Below are positions 1-8,385 of a stretch of 41,960 bases of DNA, piece after piece. The stretch lies in the NCBI RefSeq assembly GCF_009176305.1, contig NZ_BLAJ01000020.1:1-41960 (forward strand), read 5' to 3'. The notes beneath the pieces were generated by a model. The model saw only the letters and a program-made list of their open reading frames with translations. It had not been told where the DNA came from and did not search any database. Both the position numbers and the translations under genes were made by a program. This DNA is from Martinezella dioscoreae. Lineage in GTDB: Bacteria > Pseudomonadota > Alphaproteobacteria > Rhizobiales > Rhizobiaceae. Positions within the stretch are counted from its first letter, which is position 1. Every line of letters starts with the position of its first letter.

Positions 1-823
1 ATAGGAACCTGGCTGGCCTCTCGCTTCGCTCCATCCTCGCCTAGGTACGAACGGCGCGACATCGACATCGCCGGACAGCTCGTCGCCGCCATCGCGCTCG
101 CGTGCTTCACGGGCGCACTTACTCACGCCGGAGATCTTGGATGGAGCAATCTGTGGGTCGGCGGAGCTCTGCTTGCGGGTATCCTTCTCTTTATCGTCTT
201 TCTGTGCATCGAAAGGGTGACGAAACATCCCATGACGCCGCTGACCTTATTTCGAAGCCGGGCCTTCTCCACGGCGATATGGGTCGGCGCTGTTGTCAAC
301 TTCGCCTTCTACGGATTGGTCTTCGTCTTCAGCCTGTTCTTTCAAATCGTGCAAGGCAGGTCTGCCTTCGAGACGGGACTTGCCTTCGCGCCGATGACGG
401 CCATCATTATGGTGGTCAACATCGTGGCCGGTCGATTGATCGGAGCTAGAGGCTCCCGTCTGATCATGCTTGCAGGCCTTCGCAAGCAGGGGATACGCCG
501 CAATGCTGTCGATCCACGCGGCTACACCGTTTTCGACAATCATCCCTGTCTTTCTCATCGCCGGAGGGGGCATTCCTCTGATCGTTCCCTCGGTCATGAC
601 GACGGCGATCTCGGAATCCGAGACCGGACGCGCCGGTATCGGAGCGGGCGTCCTCAATTCCGCCCGTCAGATCGGCGGTGCTATCGGTGTTGCGCTCTTC
701 GGCTCAATTATCGGGGCGGTCGGCTCGACCGCCTTCGTCGAGGGCATGCATATTTCGATCGGGCTGGCCGTCGCAACCTTTCTCGCTTCGGCTGCGGCCG
801 TATTTGTGTTCATACGATCATGA
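1..823 (+). pseudogene. MFS exporter of the DHA2 (EmrB/QacA) type, 5' cut by window, frameshifted
   Basis: The first reading frame is open from base 1 and encodes hydrophobic helices typical of the C-terminal half of 14-helix drug:H+ antiporters, running up to the motif SRLIMLAGL near base 480. The family continues in a different frame from about base 470: GYAAMLS, the conserved GIGAGVLNSARQIGGAIGVA block, and a last helix ending at 823. The two halves align end to end as one family member, so a net frameshift near 475-490 splits the gene. The N-terminal half lies outside the window. I infer an inactivated inner-membrane exporter; a sequencing error is the main alternative. Confidence 0.75.
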
Positions 824-980
824 GCAGCGACATCTCGGAGGATTTCCGGGATGAAAAGCCTTTACTGCGCGAGTCTCAGCAATACTGCCAGAGAGCCGGC
901 TGCTAGCAAAGGCGGTGATAGTCACCATACCATTGTAGCCGCCGCTTCGGGCAGCTGCAATGTCGGCCGATTCCTTGCCT

Positions 981-1724
981 TTAGCGGGTGCTTTCTCTTG
1001 ATGGATGTTCCGTATCTACCCCTTTGAGGAGCAAGGTCAGCCGGGTGGCGGCGCCGCGCAGGTGGTTCTCTGCGGCAAGCCGCGCGCCCTGCGCATCGGC
1101 ATTGGCAATTGCATTGTAGATGGCGATGTGTTCGCCTTGCACCTGCTCGAGCAAGGAGTTGCGCAGGGTGCTGGCACGGGCTTTGCGGATGAAATTTCGG
1201 ACATGGGTTTCGAGGAAGTCCGACATCTCCCGAAAGTACGGATTGCCGCATGCATCGACGATCTCCCGGTGAAACGCCAGATCCTCCTCAATGCCGGCTG
1301 CACCGTTGTCGAATGCCATCTGGATGGCGTTCAGCCGACGCTCGATCTCTCGAAGCTGCTTTTCGGTACGCCGCTCTGCTGCCAGCGCCGTTGCAGCGGA
1401 TTCAACCGCCATCAGCAACTCGATAACATTCTGGACATCCAGCGAATCCGTCAGATCGACGCCTGCCAACCGGAACGCAACCTCCTTCGTCTCGATGACA
1501 AAGGCTCCGAGCCCTTGACGCGTTGCGACCAGACCATCGCGCTTGAGCGTGCCGATCGCCTCACGCACAATGGGCCGGCTCACGCCGTATTTCTCCGAAA
1601 GAACACGCTCCGTCGGAAGCTTGTCGCCCTTTGCGTAAGTTCCGGACGTAATGTCGGCACGGATACGGCCGGCTACCGAATCCACAAGCGAAGGGCCGCG
1701 TGTTACCCTGTGATCTAGTACCAT
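981..1724 (-). CDS. GntR-family transcriptional regulator, FadR subfamily (FCD domain)
   Basis: A 247-residue regulator. A winged helix-turn-helix spans residues about 12-78 (LPTERVLSEKYGVSRPIVREAI, with the typical PSERxLxxxxGVSR pattern). An all-helical FCD ligand domain spans about 95-235, with the expected metal/ligand residues D148, H152, H199 and H221. The ATG at 1724 is preferred over the GTG at 1730 because GGAGGT sits four bases upstream of the ATG and would overlap the GTG. The gene is divergent from the sugar-type ABC operon starting at 2042, so it is probably its local repressor. FadR-type regulators usually sense small organic acids or sugar acids; the ligand here is unknown. Confidence 0.9.
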   Translation of the reverse strand: MVLDHRVTRGPSLVDSVAGRIRADITSGTYAKGDKLPTERVLSEKYGVSRPIVREAIGTLKRDGLVATRQGLGAFVIETKEVAFRLAGVDLTDSLDVQNVIELLMAVESAATALAAERRTEKQLREIERRLNAIQMAFDNGAAGIEEDLAFHREIVDACGNPYFREMSDFLETHVRNFIRKARASTLRNSLLEQVQGEHIAIYNAIANADAQGARLAAENHLRGAATRLTLLLKGVDTEHPSRESTR

Positions 1725-1730
1725 GCGCAC

Positions 1731-2041
1731 CTCCGAGCGTTTTCCCCGACTCTGCCATCCGGAGTGGTTTTAACAGGCTTTGCCTCCTGCCACTGCCCTA
1801 CTGCATCTTTTTCCGCAAGAATAGCAGAAAGTACTTGTCAGGCAACCAGGTTATATGGTTCTCTATCCACCAGAGGAGGGTGGCTGAGCAGCCGCCGCGA
1901 CGGTTATCCGGTCGAGCGAAGCAGGAAAGGAGCGTCATTCAGGCAAGACGCTTCCGGCAACGCGCGCCCTGCCGGGATTCAGTTTGTCCAGGGAGAACGC
2001 GTTGGGCTTCTCGCGTGAACTAAGCAAAAAGGGAGGAATGC
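1731..2041. other. Intergenic control region between the GntR gene and the ABC operon
   Basis: No gene is seen in these 311 bases. They must hold the divergent promoters of the GntR gene and the transporter operon. A candidate GntR operator lies at 1835-1845. A strong ribosome binding site (GGGAGGA, 2031-2037) precedes the binding-protein ATG at 2042. An ATG at 2038 is in another frame and overlaps this site. No convincing -35/-10 pair was identified. Confidence 0.5.
1835..1845. promoter_or_regulatory. Candidate GntR/FadR-type operator
   Basis: TTGTCAGGCAA is an imperfect inverted repeat with a central base, fitting the TTGTC-N-GRCAA pattern often bound by FadR-subfamily regulators. It lies about 110 bases upstream of the regulator's start and about 200 bases upstream of the transporter operon. 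Assignment rests on pattern and position only. Confidence 0.4.
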
Positions 2042-3145
2042 ATGAGCTTTTTTGACGACATGACACGGCTGCGCGGGCTGGCGCAGGAAGCCACCGAATA
2101 TGCGGAATTCAGCCGTCGTACCCTTCTGAAGGGAGCCGTCGGCGCAATTGGGAGCGCCGCGCTCGCCGGTACCGCTACGCTGGCAAGTGCCGACGAAATC
2201 ACGCCGCCGGCACCTGGCAAGAAGGTGCGCATCGGCGTGCCTCTGACTTATGGACCGTTCAACCAGCCCTGGCGTCGCGGCTGCTGGCAAATCGTCAAGG
2301 CAGTGCTCGATGCCGGTGGCGAGGTCGTCACAGTTCGTGGCGAGCCGACCAAGGCAAGCGAGCAGGCCGCTTCCCGTGCATTGCTGGATCGCGGCATCGA
2401 CGCTCTCGTCGTGGGTATTTACTCCCAAGAATCCGAGACGGCCTACATCGCCGACGAGGCACATAAGCGCGGCATCAAGACCGTCGGCTTTACGATCCCG
2501 GTGAAGGATTCCCCCGCCGTCATGGACGACGTGTGGGGCACCGCCACCACGCTCGGATATTTCGTGCAGAACTACTGCAAGCGTCAGGGCACCTTCGCCC
2601 AGACCGCCGAGCAGCGTGGCTACTTCACGCCGTTCGACATGGAAGTCGATATGTTCGAGCTGATGTGCCGCTACGAGCCGCGCATGAAGGTTCTTCCCTT
2701 CATCGACGGGGGACAGGGCACGACGGACGAAATTTCCGTTGGTCGCAAAAATATGCTTTCCCTGCTGCAGGCCAATCCCCAGCCGGGCTCCTTGGCGGGT
2801 TTCATATCGTGGTGGTGGCCATTCACTCTTGGTGCCGGCCAGGCGCTAAAGCAGATGAATCGCGATGACGTTCCTCTGTTCAACCACTACCTCTCGACTC
2901 AGTTCCTCGAAGCCTGGGCCGCCAAGCAGGTCCCAGTCGTCTTCAGTTGCGATTCTCCGTTCCCCGAAATCGGTCGCAAGACCGGTGAACTGGCCGTTAA
3001 GCTGGCGCGTGGCGAGGATGTGCCAAATATCGTCTACCGCATTCCGGTCATTTCCAAGACACCTGATCAGGCGACTGAGGCCCTTGCCGAACTCAAAAGC
3101 TGGGATGAACAAGCGATCGCGCTGCTCAAGCAGTTTGGTGGCTAA
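2042..3145 (+). CDS. Tat-exported substrate-binding protein of a CUT2 (ribose-type) ABC transporter
   Basis: A 367-residue periplasmic binding protein (Peripla_BP_4-like). Residues 24-30 read SRRTLLK, a twin-arginine motif, followed by a hydrophobic stretch and an ASA cleavage site near residue 50, so export of the folded protein by the Tat pathway is likely. The mature part has the two-lobe sugar-binding pattern (RIGVPLTYGPFNQPW; ALLDRGIDALVVG). The ligand is not evident; the family binds pentoses, polyols, autoinducer-2 and similar small molecules. It is the first gene of the operon, with a strong ribosome site at 2031-2037. Its stop overlaps the permease start by one base (TAATG). Confidence 0.88.
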   Translation: MSFFDDMTRLRGLAQEATEYAEFSRRTLLKGAVGAIGSAALAGTATLASADEITPPAPGKKVRIGVPLTYGPFNQPWRRGCWQIVKAVLDAGGEVVTVRGEPTKASEQAASRALLDRGIDALVVGIYSQESETAYIADEAHKRGIKTVGFTIPVKDSPAVMDDVWGTATTLGYFVQNYCKRQGTFAQTAEQRGYFTPFDMEVDMFELMCRYEPRMKVLPFIDGGQGTTDEISVGRKNMLSLLQANPQPGSLAGFISWWWPFTLGAGQALKQMNRDDVPLFNHYLSTQFLEAWAAKQVPVVFSCDSPFPEIGRKTGELAVKLARGEDVPNIVYRIPVISKTPDQATEALAELKSWDEQAIALLKQFGG

Positions 3146-4320
3146 TGGCTGATGTAGCACGTGGCAAGCAACATTTCGAGTTCGCCACATCGGCACCCGG
3201 ATGCACCAAACACAAGGCGGCCAATTCGGCACTTGGCCAAATGAGCCTTCCAATGATCAAGAACGACTGGAATAGAACAGTGACGAAAGCTGAGCTGGAT
3301 GATACCGCCAATAAGACGAAGCGCGAAAAAATCGTTCGGAAAACACAGGTTGCGGGGCGAATGGAATCGTTGGCAATGCGGTTCCTCCGACGGTGGGGCA
3401 CGATCGTCGTGCTGCTTGCAGCCGGAGCAGGTTTTTCGCTGGCGTCGCCTTACTTCGCGACATTTTCAAACCTGAATAATATTCTTTTTTCAATGATTGT
3501 TAGCGCGCTCGTGTCACTGGGACTGACATGGGTCGTTGTGGCAGGAAGTTTTGACCTTTCGATTGGATTGACCGTCACAACGTCATCGATCGTTGTCGCT
3601 TTTCTAATCCCGGTCCTTGGGCCTTGGGTGGCGATTGGCGTTGCGCTTCTCGCGGCCTGCTTGATAGGGGCGGTCAATGGTCTTCTCGTGACCTATGGGA
3701 GACTGTCAGGTATCGTCGTGACGCTTGGTGTCATGTTTGTGCTGTCGGGCATCAACATATTCATCACCGGTGGCTATCAGGTGCCTGTCGGCTATGACGA
3801 ATCAGCTTTCCTCTATCTTGGGCAGGGCAAGCTTGGAATGGTTGGCGTCCCTGTCCTCATTCTGCTTGCCGTCTTCCTTGTCGCTTTGATCGCCGGGTCA
3901 CGTACACGTATCGGCCACTACATTGCAGCGGTCGGCGATAATCCCGTGGCAGCGTTCTATTCCGGCATCAATGTGTATCGGTGGGTCATCCTTGCTTTTA
4001 TTCTCTCCGCTCTCATGGCCGGGATTGCCGGGGTCCTCGTGACGTCGATTTCTTCATCTGCGCAGCCCGTGGGTGGGGAGGGATACCTGCTGGAGGCGTT
4101 TGCTGCCGTCTTCCTCGGTGCAACGGTCTTGGGTAAAGGAAAGCCGCACTTGCTCGGGACGCTCATCGGGGTCTTCTTCCTCTACATGGTGGACTCCGGC
4201 ATGAACATGGTCGGGTTCCCGTTTGCCGCCCGTCACATTTTCCAAGGTTCGGTTCTCATCATCGCGGTCGGTGCCAACGCGCTTCTCAATCGCGAAGAAG
4301 TCCATCTGAAGTTTATCTGA
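3145..4320 (+). CDS. ABC transporter permease, CUT2 (RbsC-like) family
   Basis: An inner-membrane permease with about eight to ten hydrophobic helices and the BPD_transp_2 signature (GLTWVVVAGSFDLSIG; AVFLGATVLGKGKP). The ATG at 3145 overlaps the upstream stop (TAATG) and suits translational coupling. It adds about 72 mostly hydrophilic residues that RbsC-type permeases normally lack; the conserved part begins near MESLAMRFLRRW (ATG at 3361). The true start could therefore be 3253 or 3361, though neither has a strong ribosome site. The ATPase follows after 10 bases, so one transport complex is encoded. Confidence 0.87.
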   Translation: MADVARGKQHFEFATSAPGCTKHKAANSALGQMSLPMIKNDWNRTVTKAELDDTANKTKREKIVRKTQVAGRMESLAMRFLRRWGTIVVLLAAGAGFSLASPYFATFSNLNNILFSMIVSALVSLGLTWVVVAGSFDLSIGLTVTTSSIVVAFLIPVLGPWVAIGVALLAACLIGAVNGLLVTYGRLSGIVVTLGVMFVLSGINIFITGGYQVPVGYDESAFLYLGQGKLGMVGVPVLILLAVFLVALIAGSRTRIGHYIAAVGDNPVAAFYSGINVYRWVILAFILSALMAGIAGVLVTSISSSAQPVGGEGYLLEAFAAVFLGATVLGKGKPHLLGTLIGVFFLYMVDSGMNMVGFPFAARHIFQGSVLIIAVGANALLNREEVHLKFI

Positions 4321-4330
4321 GGGCAAGATC

Positions 4331-5872
4331 ATGACCAGGACGGCGCTCGTCGAACTGAAAAATATCGAGAAGGATTTCGCCGGTACCAAAGCCCTCAAAG
4401 GCGTGAGCCTCGACTTTCTCGCTGGGGAAGTGCACGGGTTGCTTGGCGAAAACGGCGCAGGTAAATCGACGCTGATTAAGATTCTCACCGGCGTCTATTC
4501 GCCAACCGCCGGTGAAATTCTCCTCGACGGCGTTCCTGTGCGGGTTTCCAGTCCACCGGAAGCACATCGCCTAGGTCTTGGCGCCGTCTATCAGGATGCC
4601 GAGCTTGTGCTCAGCTTCACCGTTGGGCAGAATATTCTTCTCGGTAACGAGCCGGGCCGGATTGGCATCAGCGGGCGAGAAATCCATGATGAGGCAGCGC
4701 GGATTCTCACTTTGATGGGCATCGATCTTGATGTGCGCCGTCTTGCCGGGACGCTGTCAGCAGCGGAGATGCAACTCGTCACGCTCGCGACCCTCTTTCA
4801 TCGGCGCTACAAGCTCATCGTGCTGGACGAGCCGACGGCGCGCCTCTCTGCCGCAGAATCGGAAGTTCTCTTCCGCATCATCGAACGCTTCAAGATGGAG
4901 GGTGTTGCCATTGTCTATATTTCTCATCGCCTCAAGGAGGTGCAGGAAATTTGTGACCGCGCCACCATCTTGCGGGGCGGAGCCGTCTCCGGCACACTGA
5001 ACCGAGGGGAGGTGACGGAAGACCGTGTCACCGAACTGATGGTGAATCGCAACCGCGCCGAACTTTCCATCTACAATTATGGCCGCCAAGTTCGCCCTGA
5101 GATCCTACTGAAGGTTAAAGATCTAGCGACCACCAAGCTGTCGCCGCTGTCCTTTACGGTCCAGGCGGGTGAGGTTCTTGGCATTACCGGGCCGGTGGGC
5201 GGCGGCATGGAAGATGTCGCACGCGCACTTGGGGGCGTTATCCGCCATACAGGCAAAGCCAGCCTGCGTGGACAGGCTATCAACGTCAAAACGCCGATGG
5301 CTGCACGTCGTTCAGGTGTGGCCCTCGTTCCAGAAGACCGGCGCAAGCAAGCTCTCTTTCCATCGCTTTCGGCGGCTGAAAACATCTGCCTTCCAGTCAT
5401 GAGCAGACTAGAGCGGTTTTTGGCCATCAGTCCACGCGTGATGAAAACATATACCGATAGCGTCATGGAGCAGCTCGCTGTGCGCCCGCGTGATTCCGCC
5501 ATCCAAGTTCGCTTCTTTTCCGGAGGAAACCAGCAGAAGCTGGTCATCGGCAAATGGATGAGTGCTGGCGCATCGCTTTACATTATCGTTGAACCGACGA
5601 ACGGCGTCGACGTGGGGGCGATCAAGGAAATCTACGAAATCATTCTTCAACTTGCACAGGATGGAGCTGCGGTATTGCTGGTCTCATCTTCGTTGCGAGA
5701 GACGTTGACTCTGGCTGACCGCGTGATGGTGATCCACGACGGCAATTGCGTTGCGGAGGCACCGAAGACCAGCTGGACCTACGATGAGTTACTGGCGGTA
5801 ACGTTGAGTGGCAAATTGAAAGCGCCCGCTAAGCGACTGCATTTTTCCATCAGAGGAGGAGAGACGACATGA
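4331..5872 (+). CDS. Double-domain ABC ATPase of a CUT2 sugar-type transporter (RbsA/MglA-like)
   Basis: A 513-residue protein with two nucleotide-binding domains. Domain 1 has Walker A GENGAGKST (39-47) and Walker B VLDEPTARLS, but a degenerate signature, LSAAEMQ. Domain 2 has the degenerate Walker A usual for this family (GPVGGGMED) and an intact signature FSGGNQQ. Its Walker B reads IIVEPTNGVD, with valine at residue 420 where the family has aspartate (codon GTT; GAT would restore it). E421 is kept. The protein couples ATP hydrolysis to uptake through the preceding permease. Its stop overlaps the lactonase start (ATGA), so the lactonase belongs to the same transcript. Confidence 0.88.
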   Translation: MTRTALVELKNIEKDFAGTKALKGVSLDFLAGEVHGLLGENGAGKSTLIKILTGVYSPTAGEILLDGVPVRVSSPPEAHRLGLGAVYQDAELVLSFTVGQNILLGNEPGRIGISGREIHDEAARILTLMGIDLDVRRLAGTLSAAEMQLVTLATLFHRRYKLIVLDEPTARLSAAESEVLFRIIERFKMEGVAIVYISHRLKEVQEICDRATILRGGAVSGTLNRGEVTEDRVTELMVNRNRAELSIYNYGRQVRPEILLKVKDLATTKLSPLSFTVQAGEVLGITGPVGGGMEDVARALGGVIRHTGKASLRGQAINVKTPMAARRSGVALVPEDRRKQALFPSLSAAENICLPVMSRLERFLAISPRVMKTYTDSVMEQLAVRPRDSAIQVRFFSGGNQQKLVIGKWMSAGASLYIIVEPTNGVDVGAIKEIYEIILQLAQDGAAVLLVSSSLRETLTLADRVMVIHDGNCVAEAPKTSWTYDELLAVTLSGKLKAPAKRLHFSIRGGETT

Positions 5873-6657
5873 GCACTGATGTAAGGCTCTATATGTTCCA
5901 GACAGGACAAATCCGGCAAAAGGAAGTCGATATCAAGCTCGGTTATAGTCAGCAGCCGTTCTTCACGCCGATACCGTGGTATCTGATCGTTCATCCCAAG
6001 GGCAATATCGTCATCGATGGCGGCACGGCCGTCGAGGCGGCAGTCGATCCGGAAGGTTGGTGGGGCGATACGACCAAGAAGTACTATCCGATCATGGATC
6101 AGTCGGAAGGCTGCGTGAACCAGCTTGCTATCATTGGCATGAAGCCTGATGACATCAAGTTCGTGCTTCACTCTCACCTTCATCTCGATCACTCGGGCGC
6201 CTGTGGCAACTTCCCCAAGGCTCGCCATCTGGTGCAGCGCCGCGAGATCGACTGGGCTTTCTCCGCCGACTGGTTCATGCAGGGCGGCTACATCAAGAAG
6301 GACCTGACCAAGGACGGCATCACTTGGGACGTTATGGAAGACGAGGACCAGTACGACGTCTTCGGCGACGGCAGCGTGCAAACATTCCTGTCGCCCGGTC
6401 ATACGCCCGGCCACCAGTCCATCATGGTCCGCTTACCTAACAGTGGTCCAATCTTGTTGGCGATTGACGCGGCCTACACGATGGATCACTGGAACGAGAA
6501 ATGCCTGCCCGGCGCTCTGACCTCGGCGCGTGAAGCCGCCGCGTCCGTGCGCAGGCTGCGCCGCATCGTTGAGAAGGAAAACGCGGTCGTCGTCCCCGGC
6601 CACGACATGGAAACATGGCAGACCTTCAAGAAGGCGCCCGTGGAATACTACGACTGA
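5869..6657 (+). CDS. AttM/AiiB-like N-acyl-homoserine/gamma-lactone lactonase (metallo-beta-lactamase fold)
   Basis: A 262-residue soluble dizinc hydrolase. The HxHxDH motif is H103-L-H105-L-D107-H108. The other ligands are H178 or H182 (GHTPGH), D200 (AIDAAY) and H245 (VPGHD). N-terminal RLYMFQTG, the IDGG loop, the HLDHSGACG block, DWF.QGGYIKKD and IDAAYTMDHW closely follow the AttM/AiiB (BlcC) group of Agrobacterium rather than antibiotic-hydrolysing enzymes. That family opens acyl-homoserine lactones and gamma-butyrolactone. The start overlaps the ATPase stop (ATGA), and GAGGAGAG just upstream is its ribosome site. The operon context suggests its substrate is a lactone, or a compound converted to one, imported by the transporter; quorum quenching is the alternative role. 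Confidence 0.88.
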   Translation: MSTDVRLYMFQTGQIRQKEVDIKLGYSQQPFFTPIPWYLIVHPKGNIVIDGGTAVEAAVDPEGWWGDTTKKYYPIMDQSEGCVNQLAIIGMKPDDIKFVLHSHLHLDHSGACGNFPKARHLVQRREIDWAFSADWFMQGGYIKKDLTKDGITWDVMEDEDQYDVFGDGSVQTFLSPGHTPGHQSIMVRLPNSGPILLAIDAAYTMDHWNEKCLPGALTSAREAAASVRRLRRIVEKENAVVVPGHDMETWQTFKKAPVEYYD

Positions 6658-6672
6658 TCTGCACAAGAAGAT

Positions 6673-6698
6673 ACCGTCGGCGGAGATCCCCCGACGGT
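6673..6698 (+). terminator. Stem-loop after the ABC-lactonase operon
   Basis: ACCGTCGG (6673-6680) and CCGACGGT (6691-6698) form a perfect 8-bp stem with a 10-base loop, 15 bases after the lactonase stop. No clear T-tract follows, so it may be a weak intrinsic terminator or an mRNA-stabilising hairpin. Confidence 0.55.
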
Positions 6699-6807
6699 AG
6701 GCGTGGCCGCCGTGCACTGGCGTATTGCCACGCCACCCTCATACTCGACCTGAAAATAACCCACGATGGCCGTCGCAAGGCTTCCGTCTCGGAGCTCCTG
6801 TTTTCAA

Positions 6808-7185
6808 ATGCATGATATGATCCTCAATGAGATACAGCAGCGGTGGAACGACGCCGCGGCGATCTGGGATAGCAAGGCGCTTGCTCGGATCTACACGAGC
6901 GACGCCGTTTTTTTCGGCCTGCTCCCGAGGCTCTATGTCGGCCGCGCGGAGGTCGAGGAGTATTTCGGCAGCTACGAAGGTAGCCTCCGGGGTGTTACGC
7001 TGTCCCTAGTGGATCAGAATATCCGTTCTCTGGGTAAGGGCGTGTTCATAGCGCAGGGTTTCGGCAACATCGTGAATCACCATCTGGACGGTACAATCTT
7101 GCGCAACAGGGTGCGCTCATCTTTCGTCGTGGTGGAGACGGAAGACGAATGGCTAATAGCGCTTCATCATTTTTCAAATCTTTAG
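6808..7185 (+). CDS. NTF2-like / SnoaL-like small protein
   Basis: A protein of about 125 residues with the alpha+beta cone pattern of the NTF2-like superfamily: an N-terminal helix (IQQRWNDAAAIWD), then LARIYTSDAVFFG, the GRAEVEEYF helix, and C-terminal strands ending in LIALHHFSNL. Such proteins include SgcJ/EcaC-type and DUF4440 members, often acting as small isomerases, hydrolases or immunity proteins; the function here is unknown. The ATG at 6808 is preferred to the one at 6766 because the extra 14 residues do not resemble the family and GGAG (6790-6793) lies upstream. It follows the lactonase by 150 bases across a hairpin, so it is probably a separate unit. Confidence 0.7.
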   Translation: MHDMILNEIQQRWNDAAAIWDSKALARIYTSDAVFFGLLPRLYVGRAEVEEYFGSYEGSLRGVTLSLVDQNIRSLGKGVFIAQGFGNIVNHHLDGTILRNRVRSSFVVVETEDEWLIALHHFSNL

Positions 7186-7263
7186 ACTCAAGCGACATGT
7201 GGCCAAAGCGTTTTGATCCGTCAAGTCGTAGGCACTCCGAATCGGAAATGTCCAAGATGGCAT

Positions 7264-7307
7264 TTGCGGGGGGCCGGCGTCATCATGTATGTCTGCGCCC
7301 CCCGCAA
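7264..7307. terminator. Strong hairpin between convergent genes
   Basis: TTGCGGGGGG (7264-7273) pairs perfectly with CCCCCCGCAA (7298-7307) around a 24-base loop. It lies in the 295-base space between the NTF2-like gene and the convergent AraC gene. It could serve as a terminator in either direction, though no long T-run is present. Nothing else is seen in 7186-7480. Confidence 0.5.
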
Positions 7308-7480
7308 CTTGATGGAAACGGCGGAAGCATTGCCACGAGCGCTTTAAGAGCGAGCGCCACAGTTGGTGTTTTTGAAAACTGCAGAAGATTCTGGCACGAC
7401 GGTGTCAGATGATGCTGCCTGCCATACTAGCTCATTGAAATGGAACAAAGTAGTTGAAGGGACCGCAGGTTCAGACCCTT

Positions 7481-8287
7481 TCAAGAGCCAAGTGCATTGC
7501 GGCGATCAGCGCTGATCTTCCTGTATAGCGTAGGTCGCAAATTCATTGGGCTCGTTCCGGTCTGTCGCCGGAACATAGTGATGAACGCGGAAGAACTGTT
7601 ATATCCTAGGATCTTTGCGACAGATTGCACTGATCTGCCGTCTTCGATCAGCGACAGCGAAGCAATCAGCTTCAGCCTTTGTCGCCATTCGTTGAACGAT
7701 ATGCCGAGATGTCCGCTGAATCGGCGTGATAGGGTTTTTTCCGTGGTTTGAAGAGATCGTGCCCATTCTGATAGGGAGCGGCGGTCGCTCGGATCCGCCT
7801 GCAGCGCGTCGATCAGCGGCTGCAGCAGATCGTCGCCCGAGACGGGCAGGAAGCTCTCGCGCCTTGGCGCGTTCAGCAACTGATCGATCAGGACGAATGC
7901 AAGCCGCCGATCCGCATCCGTCTCCGGCACCGTTATCCCACGTATGGCAAAATCAGCAAGGATCGCCTTGATGAGTGGGCTGAGCTCGAGCGTGCAGGCT
8001 GTTTCGGGCATGCCGACGCAGAGATCGCGGTCGATATAAATCGAGACGAATTTAACGTTTTCACGGTTATGGCAGGCGTGTAACGCGTTAGCGGGTATCC
8101 ATGTTGCGTAATGAGGCGGACAGAGAAAACGCCTTCCCTCAACCCGCGCTTCCATTACGCCGCTGACAGCATAACCGACCTTGCACCAGGGTTGCCTTTT
8201 CTCCTCAAAGACGGCACCGGCCCCATAGCTTTCCGTGCGGAATGACAGAGGCGCCGGATCTTTGCCGACAGGAATGACAGTCTTCAT
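7481..8287 (-). CDS. AraC-family transcriptional regulator with cupin sensor domain
   Basis: A 268-residue regulator. The N-terminal half is a cupin-like sensor (GYAVSGVMEARVEGRRFLCPP). The C-terminal about 100 residues carry two helix-turn-helix motifs of AraC type (WARSLQTTEKTLSRRF; VAKILGYNSSSAFITMFRRQTGTSPMN in the usual spacing). It is divergent from the EamA exporter at 8386 with 98 bases between the starts, which suggests it controls that gene in response to a transported compound. The pairing of a cupin-AraC regulator with an EamA-type exporter is common in proteobacteria; the inducer is unknown. Confidence 0.88.
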   Translation of the reverse strand: MKTVIPVGKDPAPLSFRTESYGAGAVFEEKRQPWCKVGYAVSGVMEARVEGRRFLCPPHYATWIPANALHACHNRENVKFVSIYIDRDLCVGMPETACTLELSPLIKAILADFAIRGITVPETDADRRLAFVLIDQLLNAPRRESFLPVSGDDLLQPLIDALQADPSDRRSLSEWARSLQTTEKTLSRRFSGHLGISFNEWRQRLKLIASLSLIEDGRSVQSVAKILGYNSSSAFITMFRRQTGTSPMNLRPTLYRKISADRRNALGS

Positions 8288-8385
8288 CCTTCGTCCTATC
8301 GTCGTAACTCAATGTCCTTTTATCGCTATATATCGCAAGAAAGACTTTTGCTAGGCAGGAGCCGATACGAACAAGGAGGCTCGAA

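Noticed and set aside
1005..1718. Long open frame of 237 codons on the plus strand
   Set aside because: It lies wholly antisense to the GntR gene, has no family resemblance, and mirrors the codon bias of the real gene.
5869..6657. MBL-fold protein as a class B antibiotic beta-lactamase
   Set aside because: Sequence blocks follow the AttM/AiiB lactonase group, there is no signal peptide, and the operon is a nutrient importer.
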